Source: Diphasiastrum complanatum
Taxonomy: Eukaryota > Streptophyta > Lycopodiopsida > Lycopodiales > Lycopodiaceae
Direction of reading: 5' to 3'
Assembly: GCA_029204225.1 (NCBI GenBank)
Contig: CM055103.1
Span: 5,640,852 to 5,704,851, forward strand
Length of the DNA stretch: 64,000 bases
A program made the position numbers and the translations under genes. Positions 25,901 through 37,900 of the stretch are shown here, piece by piece. The notes below the pieces were generated by a model. The model was given only the letters and a program-made list of their open reading frames with translations, searched no databases and was not told where the DNA came from. How positions within the stretch are numbered: the stretch's first letter is position 1; every line of letters starts with the position of its first letter.

Positions 25901-28900
25901 GTTCAAGGTTGAGGCCCAAGGTTTAGAAAAATAGTCATCCAATGACTTTCTAACACCTCTCTAGGTTCCATATCAAGGCATAGAGACCTACCTTCCCTTA
26001 ACCAAGGACACTAGTACCTTAATCTAAGGCACCTACCCTTAATACTAAGGGTACCCCTTATCCAAGGGTCACGTGACTCCATACCTTCAACTAAGGTATA
26101 GTCACTTGCCTGCCCTTATCCAAGGGCAACTTGCCATTTAGCCCCCAACACTAAATGGACTAATAGGGGTCTGAAGTACTGCTAGTTACATAGGTATGTA
26201 ACAATGGTTGTAGCAAATTATGGTCAAGTGTCAAAGTGTCGACAATTACTTTGTGGATCCTGCTGCTCTAGATTTTGTGATGAGGCCTTTCTTCTAGCCT
26301 TTGCAAACTGCTTCTTTTTACAATCAAAAGCATGCTTCGCATAATCTTTTAGAAACATTCTTCCTCCTCATCTCCTGTAATAGTAGACCAAAACTCCTCA
26401 AATGTGGGAGGTCGAGTCATAGTCTTGATATGCATTTGAGAGGCTATTCAAGACTATAGGAACCAAATCTTTGTCAATCGCACTCTCTCCAATAGTAACA
26501 AGTTGATCTCGAAGGTCAAGGTAGTAAGTTGATCTCGAAGATCCTTGACCTTTGTAATGTGTTCAGTATTTGAATTACCCGATTCCATCTTGAGGGTGTG
26601 TAGTCTTTTCTTCAACCAAGGGGCCCTTGTTGTATTAACTATCTCAAACATGGACCCGAGAATCTCCCAAGAACTAGGGAGGGTATTATGCCACTTCATG
26701 AATACCCAAGAGCTTTTGTCTATGATCTTGCCAAACTGTATGCCCCTACTAGCTCCTACCCAAGATCAAGGTAGAAATTGCACTCTACTAGAAGGTAAGC
26801 TGCTCTTGAAGCTTCATTCAAAGACCTCATGACCTTGGCTTCTCCATTGACATCATTCTGGCTGTGATGACTCTTTATGAGAGAGTCTTGGGTTGTTTCC
26901 GACATGGCAGTGATATTTGTGAGCACATTTGGAGCACCATTGGGGTGAAGTAGGGTTGTTCTCTCTCACCAGTTCTTTTTGGTCTACATATTGATGAGTT
27001 GGAGAGAGTCATCTCACAATGTGGCGGATTGGGCTGCAGACTTGGATACATTTTGATTGCCATTCTTTTTTTATGCTGATGATGTGGTACTAGTCTCCCT
27101 GACTAGAGAGGGGTTATAGAGGTAGCTAGATTGCTTATAGGTCTTTTGTACCAGATGGGGCTTGGGGGTGAACATTGCGAACACCAGGGTTATGGTCTTC
27201 AACACTTCTAGAGCTTTCATGCAACGTCAGGAGCTCATTCTCGATGGGCACCCCCTAGAGGTGATCTCTTCATACAATTACTTGGGGATACTTTTCTCTA
27301 GTCCTATGTTCATCAGTAGCATGCGACAACCAGCTACCACTCGACTTGGGAAGGGACATGCCTCCCTTGTTCGGCTAGAGTGGTTTTGCTTCTAGAAGTC
27401 CATTCGGGATGGTCAGAGTAAGTGTAGACTTTTTGATACCATTGTCACCCCCACAGCCTTATATGTAGTAGATACATGGTGTACCGGTCTTTCCTCCTCA
27501 CACTGGGTTGGTATCTCGAGATAACAGACTACCATGTTAGCTCGTATGATTCGGGCGAAGCCCTATGTTCCACACAAGATTCTCCTTGTTGAGTTGGTGG
27601 CTCCACCTATATAGATAGATGCAGCTTTCTAGCTTATTGCATATATGCAGAGAGTTCAGGCACTTCTTGTTGCAGAGGAGAGATATACACAGATAGCACT
27701 TGCTTCCTCACATTCTCTTCATGATCAGGGTTATAGGCTGTCATGGTTTTCTCATGCATCCCGCCGCCTCCTTGAGTCATTTGGTATCCCCATTACAGAT
27801 CTTCCCTCCGGTACTCACTAGTCTATCAGACGTTTTTTATATAGGGCATATCTTGACCGTACTTGGAGACGACAACTCGGGGTTAAGCTCGACTATTATC
27901 AGACTCATTTCATAGAGTTAGACATAGCAGGGTTCTCAGTTTTGCCACAATATTTGGACTCAGGATTATCGCATAGCCGCCTCAGATTCACATTGGGCCT
28001 GCTCCGGGTATTGGCACATTAGTTGGCTATTGAGCTTGAGAGGTTCCATGGTATTCCGAGAAAGGAGTGGATCTGCCAGTTATGGTCTTTGGGTGAGGTC
28101 GAGTCGGAGGAGCACTTTACAGGTGCCCTGTATACTATGAGATTCGAGGGAGATATTATTTCCTATTTCGTGACACGCCCATCACACTATGATCGCTCAT
28201 AGCTTATGAGGACTCCCACTGTGTTGCACTTATGATAGGAGAGATGTTCCTGCTATGACGAGATCTATGTCAGATAGCTCAACCGAGTCATCTTAGCTTT
28301 AAGCCTCAAAATTACTCCTTCTCTAGGAGAAGAGCACGACGATACCTAGAGTCTGATGACGACTTGTTAGAATAATAAATGTAAATGATGTAGAAACCAT
28401 AGGTTACTATGACCCAAAAGGTCGAGATCTGTGTACCATGGTCATTTATATTTTAGGCCCAAGTTGGTATGGAACTAACTTGTAGGGACTCGTGGGTCCA
28501 CTAGGGGCCTATACATGTGAATTAAGTACCTAACTTGTTATTTGGGGTACTTAATTATTTTATGTAACTTATGGTAGCTAGATAGCCATTAGTCAAGTTA
28601 TTGGACAGCCAACAGTCATGAAGGTAGATAGCCATCTCGGACTACTTATATGTAGCGATTCATTTGTATGAGACACACTTTTGTTAAGCAATCTACTGTT
28701 CATATTGGCTGTCCACAAGTTTCTACAAGAGGGTCATCTAACCATCTATCTCTTCTCTTTGAGAATACTTTGTGTTAATGAATAGTCTTGATTCCGGATT
28801 CCTACATGGTATCAGAGCCATTTTGCAGAATTGATTGCTTGCTGGAGGGCACCCAATAGGCAGCCACATTTCTCCTCTTTTGGTTCATAAAAATCAGAAT

Positions 28901-31900
28901 TTTTTTGATTTTTGTGGAGAGAGAACTGTTCGGCTCCTCCTTGTTTTTTGTGCAGGAAATTGCAGGGAAAAGCTTGGAACCTCCACTCATTTGGGAGCCA
29001 GCAGTAGGGCGCCCATGCTCAACTAGTTTTCATGTGATTGAAATCAGATTACATGTTTCAAATTTCAGATTTTCTTCTTGGAGGAGGGCGCCCATCTACC
29101 TTAAAGACAAATGTGTTTTTGACACATTTTTAGTGGCTGAAATTTTTCTGTTTTTGAGCCTGGAAGAAGGTCCTACCATCTGCTCCATTAGCACATTGAG
29201 TGCACACCATTTTACCACAAAAGTTCTGGTTGTGGTTTTGGCTTCATTGGAAGCTTGCATATTAGTTAGTATTCTGTTATTTCAGCAGAATACAGCCACT
29301 TATATCTTCTTGTGAATGAGCTATTGCATGTGGTGTATTGCAATCTATAGTGCTCATTAATTCAGCTTTGATCTTGCTGATTTTTTAGTAGATTTTGGCC
29401 TGGAATCCTACATGGTATCAGAGATTGAATATTGTCCCACGGAGGATAATATTGCAGATGTGTTCACTAAGGCATTGCCTAGAGTTCAATTTAAAGCTCT
29501 TTGTGAAGTGTTAAATTCAAAGCAACATGTTGATTTTCTTACTTAGTGAATACATCTCATTTCTACATGTCATTTTCATTTAAGGAGGGTGTTAGAATAA
29601 TAAATGTAAATGATGTAGAAACCATAGGTTACTATGACCCAAAAGGTCGAGATCTGTGTAACCATGGTCATTTATATTTTAGGCCCAAGTTAGTATGAAA
29701 CTAACTTGTAGGGACTTGTGGGTCCACTAGGGGCCTATACATGTGAATTAAGTACCTAGTGCCTCTACATGTGTTGAACTTCAAGAAAGTGAATGAGCAT
29801 TGGTAGACCTCTTAGGGCTTGGAGGCTCTTAGCCGTTATGGAGGCAAGATCCTCAAAGTACATGAGTGGATAAGATGAGGCATCACCCCTGGCTTGAGTC
29901 TCAACTCTCAAGGCCCCTTGGGCCCACTTGCACTTACTTAGCTAAAGCTACAAAAGGGGATCACAATGTAGTTACAAAAAATTGTCCCCATTGCATTTTT
30001 ACAACTTGCATTTAAAAAATTTGCTTAGACATGAGTAAAATAGGCAAAATAGTTCGGGACATACATGATCAAGTGTTTAACAATGAGCTTGCTACTAGAG
30101 AGGTGAAGGTTTGACATTGCATTGTTTCAGTAAGTTGATATAATTACTTGGCTTTGAGTTTCGTACTTTTCTTTTAAGTATTTAATGCGTGAATATGCTG
30201 TTGGTGTTGTACGGCATCAAAGATATATCTTGGCATTGCTGCTGTTTCTCTTATAATCTACTATCTTAAGGTTGTGAGTGTAGATACTCAATTTGCTGTT
30301 CATTTGTATGCGTAAAGAATTTTTCATTTTTTAAATGCTTTTGTAGAAAGATGATCGATAGTCAAACTTTAAGGGAACACAATCATATGCTTACTGTAAA
30401 TTCTATACTTCTTGTTGAGTGATCGCAGATTCAATTTTGTTTGCATTTCTCAGGTTGTGGACTTCCAATTTGGACTTGGAGAAAGTGCTTATCACGTTAT
30501 TTTGGAGCTCTATGCTCAAGGAAATATTCTGCTTACTGATGCAAGTTATATGGTCTTGACATTGCTTCGTACACACAGGTTTATGCACCTTGAGAGTTTA
30601 TTGCCAAGTTTTGTGCACCTGCACTGAAACGTTTTAAATGTTTTTTTATGTTCTTGTTTGTTTACACTTTATGGGACTACAAAAGGTGGAAATTTTATTA
30701 GAGTTTAAACGGGGGAAAGCTGAAATTTTAATCTAGAAATTTTCCGATAATGTTTAGAACAAAATTGGACACTAGCTTGGTTTTTTTTAACCAAAAAGTT
30801 CTTGTTAACATTTGCACAACCTTGGTGTCAGTTTATTGTTAGACTTAGTTGCCCGTTCCGTTCGGAACGCGTTCCGTTCTGGAACAAGACCATCAAACAA
30901 AAAATAAAAATTTACGTTTTTTTACAAAGGAAAAAAAAATGTATTTTTTTATCATAATATCTAAGGGAGCATCTAAGCTCAAAGGAAAAAGAACAGTAAA
31001 TCACTCAGCAAATAAAATGACAAATATCGATTGGACATAAAAAGCACAACTACCAAAAAAATATGTAAAGAGCATATCATGGACGTGGTCCAGGAGTTTC
31101 CAGCGATGGTGAGCTTGTGGAAAGAAAGCAGGAAGCCTTGTGGACGTTCACCTTTGATTGAACACACAGTGATAAGGTGCCAGCAGGCAGGGTACAGAGA
31201 TCCGTGACTCAGAAGTTGTATGTCCGAACTGCCCTGATCGGTTCAACGGAAACATCCAATTCAGAGACGGGGGGAAGGGCTATTCAGATACATATATGCG
31301 AAATGGATGAGCATTAGCCTTCACTTCATATGATGAATATTCCCGATATGCACAATTGCCCCGGTTTCCAGCTATATAGTCAGTTTGACTGAGCTGCATT
31401 GTAGATTGTTATAGACCGTTCTTCAGTATTCACTTCATCTTTTTCTTGATGAATTCAGGAGAGGGCGATTCTCAAGCAAGAATGTCAATCTCTTCATGAA
31501 AGCAATTGCTATTTGAAGCAACAGGTAAAATTAGAAAATATCTGAGTCATCGATGAAATGCAAATGCAGCATGTGTGGGCCAGCAGGGTCGTTTTACATT
31601 TTTTTTTTAACTCACAAAAAATCGTTCCGACCCAGTATGTTCTGGAATGGTCCGACCCATTTTGGTCGGAACGGGCTTCTAAGATGTTAGATAATTGTTT
31701 GAACTTTTCTTTACAGAGTACCCGCATATGCTTACGGTTAGTCACTCCAGCGCAGTAGCTACAAAATAGGCATTCATCCTATGCAAGGTTGGAACCAAGC
31801 ATCACCTTAAGATAATAGAAAGTTATGAATTGAACATCACAGAAAGCACTACGTAAAATAGAAATGGGTAGGTAGTCATACAACAATCTGCAAATAAACA

Positions 31901-34900
31901 TCACTATACAATCAACAACATGCTTCTGTGCAGGTTCTCCTACGAAGGAATGCTACTAGAGCCTCTTGTCTGAAGTTCCTCACAAGACTCTCCCACAAAG
32001 AACTTCCAAGAACCAATTATCAATTTTAGAATGCTGTGCATTATCCTACTTAACGTTCTGGGGCCCCTTAGGGAACTTTCCTTGAAACTGTGAGAGTACA
32101 GTTAGGATTGATGTTGGTCCAACGCCCTACCACATGACCCCATGGCCCTTACTGCTTGGTCTTATCAAAATGGAACCAACTTTTTGAACCCAGTACTTAA
32201 CGTATGTCCATAACTCTCCATTATTGACAAATATGTTACTTTTCAATGTTGGCAATCATTGAAAAGAGATTTGTTTCCTCAAAATGAAAGATGAATGCTA
32301 ATGTAGATGTCACAAAATCGTGCAGAAAGAAAGATTGCAAAAATGCATACACTGAGGATATTGTTGGAATATGTTGACGTTGAACAGAAGTGTACGAGAA
32401 TGCATATGCTGAAAAAGTATCTATAGATGTAGATTGCTTAAAGAGATGATATACCAATATTTCAAAAGAGCCAACAATCACTCCCGTCTTTTTGTAGCAA
32501 AGATGAGAACTGAAACTTGGGTTTATCAAAAGAATTGGTTGTATGTGAGGCCTCATCAATAATTTGCACATATGACTAAAGTGGAGACACATGGGTGGAT
32601 TGGACTACCAAGAGATGAACGTATCTGTGACAAGTGCAACTTGAAGCAGCCAACTACTTAGTACTAAAGTGGAGACAGGTGGGTGGATTGGACTACCAAG
32701 AGATGAACGTATCTGTGACAATGCAAATTGAAGCAGCCACTTACTCTGAGAGAGTATTATTATGAGGATCTTAGATGTATAGCTCTTAATATGTGAGAAG
32801 CATTAGCACTAGAGGAGATTAGCTTTAGTTGTTTAAATTGTGAGTGCCCTATAGGCATTATTTAAATTGACATCTAAATAATTACATTCATTAATCCTGA
32901 GCCTCCACCATTTGAACCACAACAATAACACGCCTGATGATTTTTGCTTTTACACGTAAAACAAAACCTCTTTTCGCGTCTCAGCCCTCTCTGTTGTAGT
33001 GTGATGTTGAATGCGTGCTTTTTGATGCTGACACCTAATAAGACAGTGCAGAGAACTGTCTAGAAATGGATATAAGAGTTTGATGAAGCATATCTAATAG
33101 AAAGCTGCATTTTGTCCTTGAAATCACCAATGAGATGCATCATGAACCTCAAGACGTAAGGCTCGAACAATTCTTGAGAATTAGGAACATGAGTCAAAGT
33201 AAGACTTTATAATGGAAGGCTGATGGGGCTCACAAAGTGCAACCATTTGTCCCTGTCATAGAACCATGGTTGCAGAGAATCATGATTCTCAGGCTATAGC
33301 GATTCATGAATCTCGATTCTCAGCAGAGAATCGCTGTTCAAAAGTTTTCTTTTCTTTTCTTTTGAGCTGGTTTTTGGCACATTGTTTCAGCTATATAGAT
33401 ATCCTGAAATGGACCATGCCGTGCCTGAAACTACTGTCAACCTACATAAATGCACTGCTTTCATCAAGAGCTTCAAGCTGATACCCATATTGCCCACTAA
33501 AATATAAAAAATAAAAATAAAAATAGGTTCGAACCGCGATTCACGGTTCTCCACTATGAATAGAATATACACAGTCTTGCTCTTGCTATCTCCTCACCAG
33601 AGAACTATCCTTTCAAACACACACAAGCTGTTTGGAAGATGGGGTACAGAACCTCATGTAGCTGGCATGATGTCAAATGATATGTAGGTCAACAATTGCC
33701 TCAATTTAGGAAGAAACTACTACATATGTTGCCGGAATTAGTAGTCGCCAACAAGTTTTACTCACTCAAGAATGAAAAAGTAGGATGCAGACTGGTGGTT
33801 ATTGCAATATATGGGCAGCCGACGATAAGTAGAAAGCACTAACGAACAACCCTTAAAAGAATGTAACCAGTGAACAATCTTGTAGTTGATCCAGTGGAAC
33901 ACATGATCCACTATGATTTTGAACAGAAAACTTTGCTGTACCAAAATGACAATCTACATGCTTTTGACCCAAAACTTGATTCTTCTGTAGCTTGAGGTAG
34001 ACAAACCCCAATTGATGAGCTGTAAGAAGTAATGAACTCATATCATAACAAGGAATGTGATGATCCGCTTAGAACTGAACAAAATCTTGCAGAGCCGGAA
34101 ACAGAATGTTTCCTTGTTTGGCCAATGTTTGATTTTTTCAATATATCAACTTTCAGAAGGTCAAAATGGACTGTATGGATCTTAACGACCGTACACCAAC
34201 AGATGACATGTAGATGTCATCAGATCTTAAACATGGAACCTCGAAGCGCAAAATAGAAAAATGCTCCTATTGACCAAAAAATTGATTTGAAGGATAACTT
34301 TTGGATATACAATTCTGATTGATGCAATGCATGTAGTTATTTGCAAACCCTAATTCCAATGGACGACTTTCACAATAATCAATTCCCTTTTTGTAATTTT
34401 CTACAAGGAGGTCTTTAAAGTCGACATATTTGAAATGTTATTACTTTGGAGAAAGAGCCAAAAGTTGTCAATCACGATTTTGTCCTTAGAAGGGCAGAAA
34501 ACCACCTTCTGATTTTCTAGCACCCATTGCAAGAAAGGATGTCACCATTCTAGAATGTGCACCCCATTCTCCTTTGTCCAACAAGGTTTGATTGTCATCA
34601 CACAAGGTAGCATATACTACAAGAATGGACAAGAAGTGATGATTGTATAGAAATCTCCAACGAAATCTAGTATACAATAAACAATGTGTTGGCCTGCATT
34701 TCCTATAAAGGAACGCTAGAGCCTGTCTTACAAGGATCTTCACAATCGTCTCCTACAAAAAACTCTCAAGAACCAGAATTATCAATTGTAGAATGCCTAT
34801 GAGCATTGCTACTTACATTGAGGTCCCTTGGGGTGACCTTCCATAAAACTGCCAAGTAGAGGGGTAGGTACCAGCGTAATGAACAATGCCGTAACGATTT

Positions 34901-37900
34901 AGCAGTAAGCTCCCAACATGTGCGCATAATAACTTAGAGAAAAGGGTCAATGAGAGAAGGCATATTAATGTTGTAGCATGTGCACCTAGTGGTTTTTGAG
35001 GCTATCCACATCAAGCATGTGCTTAATTTCACATCCTATTTGTTGGGAGATATGATCGTCACATCCATATTAAAATCATAATAATCTTGTAGGAGTTGTC
35101 AATTGACTAGGACATCAACATTTGATATTTTTTATATTTCTATATTCTATATGGAAATATCTTTATGAAGTGCAACATATGCCACAAACATTCGCATTAT
35201 GTTGTGTAATGTTAGATGCGAGTGCAATGTCAGATATCATGTTGCAACGTACTTTGTATATTAAATGACAAATAGGCCCATGAATATATAGATAAATTCA
35301 CTAAGGTTTTCCTAGATAATATTTGGAAAAGATAGAGTACCCTTCACACATGGTGTCAGAAGATGACATTCAAGTAGATTTTGTTAGAAATAATAAATGA
35401 TAATGTTAGTTTCTCATAGGTTACTTTGACCCAAAAGGTCGAGACTTGTGTAATTATGGGTTAGGTTTATTATTTAGACCATGTTAAATTATAGGTTTTA
35501 GCTAAGTTGGATCCAATTTTGGTCTAGTAATAACTCGTGGGTCCAAGTAAAGTCTAATTATGTTAAGGGGCCCTATCTTGACTTTTGGGGGTGCCCTATA
35601 ATTAGTAGTGGATAAGCTTAGGGTTTGGAAGGTTTTAGAACTTAGGGTTTGGAAGAGTCTAGGCCCTTGGAAGGCCTACTTATATGTACTCATTATTCAT
35701 TTGTAATTCATTCCCTTTCTAGCATTGCTACTACTTTCTCTCTCCTTGAGGGCACCTAACCCTCTCCCTCTTCTTCTTGTATATGGAGATTGAATGTTAG
35801 AAGGATCTTGACACTTTGATTTCCTACAGATTCCAAGAAAATCAAAACCATCTGAGGGTGGCCATTACCCAAGGAGTTGAGTTCTTTCTTTGGATCAGCC
35901 AACTATCAAAGGTTAATTAAGGCTCATGTACAAAGCGAGTTGATGCAGGAGATCAAAGAGAAGATAGCCTTGGATCAAGATTCCGTTAAGTGGTTTGAAA
36001 GACCACATCTTGATGTTTCTAGGAGATTTGAGGGAGTGATTTGGTATTGGAAAACAAGATCTATTGTAAGATCCTTTTTCGAAGTGGCCTACTCTATTTA
36101 GTAGGATGACACAATTTTACTTTCCACTCTCCGCATGTCAAGGTACACAATTATGAAACAAAATCCAATAGTTTCTACACCTAGCGTCATGAAATCTTCA
36201 GGCTCCTCACCATGATTTTCTGATGCGTGAACAAATCGATTAATTCGTCTCACTATCTTTTGTAAAATAAGAGGATTTTTGACCAACTGCCTTGGAGGCT
36301 GGAACATGTTGCTATGTATACTAGATAGATAGAACACTTCTGCCTGCCCCCTGAGCTATAACCTTAAGCATGTAAGAGAAGGAATGACAATGAGTAGTTG
36401 ACAATACACAACTAGAAGCAATCCATATTCACCTCATACCCTAAAAGTGGACATGCACTTTGTCTAGATAAATGAGCTAACTTTTTTCTCTGGAACTTGG
36501 ATCCGACGGGTGATTGAAATTCAGCCCTACACAGGCTGTGAACTATCCTTGATTTCAGCTCCCAAAATTGTTTCGTGAAGGCTTTTGAAGTCATGCCATA
36601 AGGAATGATGGGCATATATGTGTGTAGCGCCATCACAGATGTTGAGGATGATAGGCTGCATACATATGGAGCTGATGGGACATCCACCCAGCCATTGAGA
36701 CTAGCTCACAGTTCAGGGTGCCCGTGCTAGTACACGGCCTAATCACACACGTAGGGCCTAGTGACAATAGTATAGGTGTAGGGCTAGCGGGTTACCTAGC
36801 ACTTATATATATTCCTACAGCTGCTAGCACACATGTAGGGATACCTCGACCTTCTACCTTTGCAACCGATCCTTCACGACCCTTTTGTTGGTGCATCGCC
36901 TTCAGATGCAGGATTTAGGACAGGTAGGGAGAGAGAGACCCAGCACATGCCATGCCACCACTACCCCCCCCCATTCGGCCATGTTCTACCACCGTAGGGC
37001 ATGTTAGACCTCTATCGATTAGTGCATGTCAAAGAGGGGTTAGTAGGCTCAGACAACAGACCGTTTTAAACACTAGGTGGCAAAGGACCTAGCATGAGAT
37101 TTGCACCAGACGAGGTGCCCACCTATTTTACAAGGGTGGCATTCCTTTTGCATTTGCTAACACCTAGGTTTTCAAAGACATGATGCTCCAATTAGCATCA
37201 GTGGATGCTTTATGGAGGCCTCCCAAGAGAGGCAATACTCACACACCTCCTACGTCAGGAGGAGTAGACCATCTGGCGAGTTGCAACAAGAAGTGGGCCC
37301 CGACCCTAGTAAATGACCCTGTGAACTCTAAAACATAGTAGCATTACCTTCATCTGCGGGCACCTAAACCATGGGAAATAGCCACATCCCCTTGTATAAG
37401 GTCAACCTCTAACCACATGCCACTATCAACAACTGGCATCATGACTATGTCTATAGGCTCTACAAAACATACACAAAGCGTAGAAAGGTGTAGTACATTG
37501 CATCACTGATATCTAAATGTGCATTTTCTAGCATCTTACTCTGTCACTGATTATTTTCCTAGGCAAATCAAAGTTTGGGAATATAAACACTGTGGATATG
37601 CTCTACATGACATTCCATCCATGTCACAACATAAACTTGGCAATATCGGTGAGCTAGTCCACAACCATTCACAACTACTCATGTTGCTTAATCATCCATG
37701 GAAGATGTGCAATAAAACCCAGACATAATCTCCCATCCCTCAATCGGTGTAGGCAAAGGATGAAGTGAACCGGTATGGTACACCCTCATACTTCGACATT
37801 TTTCACAAGATTTGACAAATAAGAAATCTCAATTGCCTTTGTGCCTTTCCAAACAAACTATCTTGCTTCAGTAATCTCTATTTTCTGGGGTCTTTAATAT

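Larger units (their letters stand above)
22931..26203 (-). mobile_element. Ty3/gypsy element with protease-RT-RNase H deleted
   Basis: Two long direct repeats (22931-23697 and 25381-26203) flank gag (24811-24214) and an integrase-end/chromodomain frame (24228-23714). In element direction the LTR starts TGTTACATACC, and AAGTTTAGGGGGAAGGAA forms the polypurine tract beside the left LTR. Protease, RT, RNase H and most of integrase are absent. No PBS or 5-bp duplication could be identified, so the outer LTR end is uncertain. Confidence 0.85.
28365..29759 (+). mobile_element. Short copia-derived LTR element (internally deleted)
   Basis: 5' LTR 28365-28806 starts TGTTAGAATAATAAATG and ends CCTACA. 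It is followed at once by PBS TGGTATCAGAGC (28807-28818). The 783-bp interior keeps only the last ~45 codons of pol (29428-29547: [20 protein letters not shown]), then a polypurine tract TAAGGAGGG and a 3' LTR (29590 on) truncated after about 170 bp. The two LTRs are nearly identical over the shared part, suggesting a recent insertion. Confidence 0.88.
31890..34870. repeat. Pair of diverged direct repeats about 2.7 kb apart
   Basis: The segment about 31925-32095 (GGAATGCTACTAGAGCCT ... AAGAACCAATTATCAATT) resembles 34685-34860 (GGAACGCTAGAGCCTGTC ... AAGAACCAGAATTATCAATT) in order and orientation. They could be old LTRs of a non-coding element, but no PBS, purine tract or coding remnant was seen between them. 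Confidence 0.4.

Noticed and set aside
36098-36337. Cytochrome P450-like scrap on the minus strand
   Set aside because: Only a vague resemblance over about 25 residues, with no heme-binding or other P450 motif nearby.
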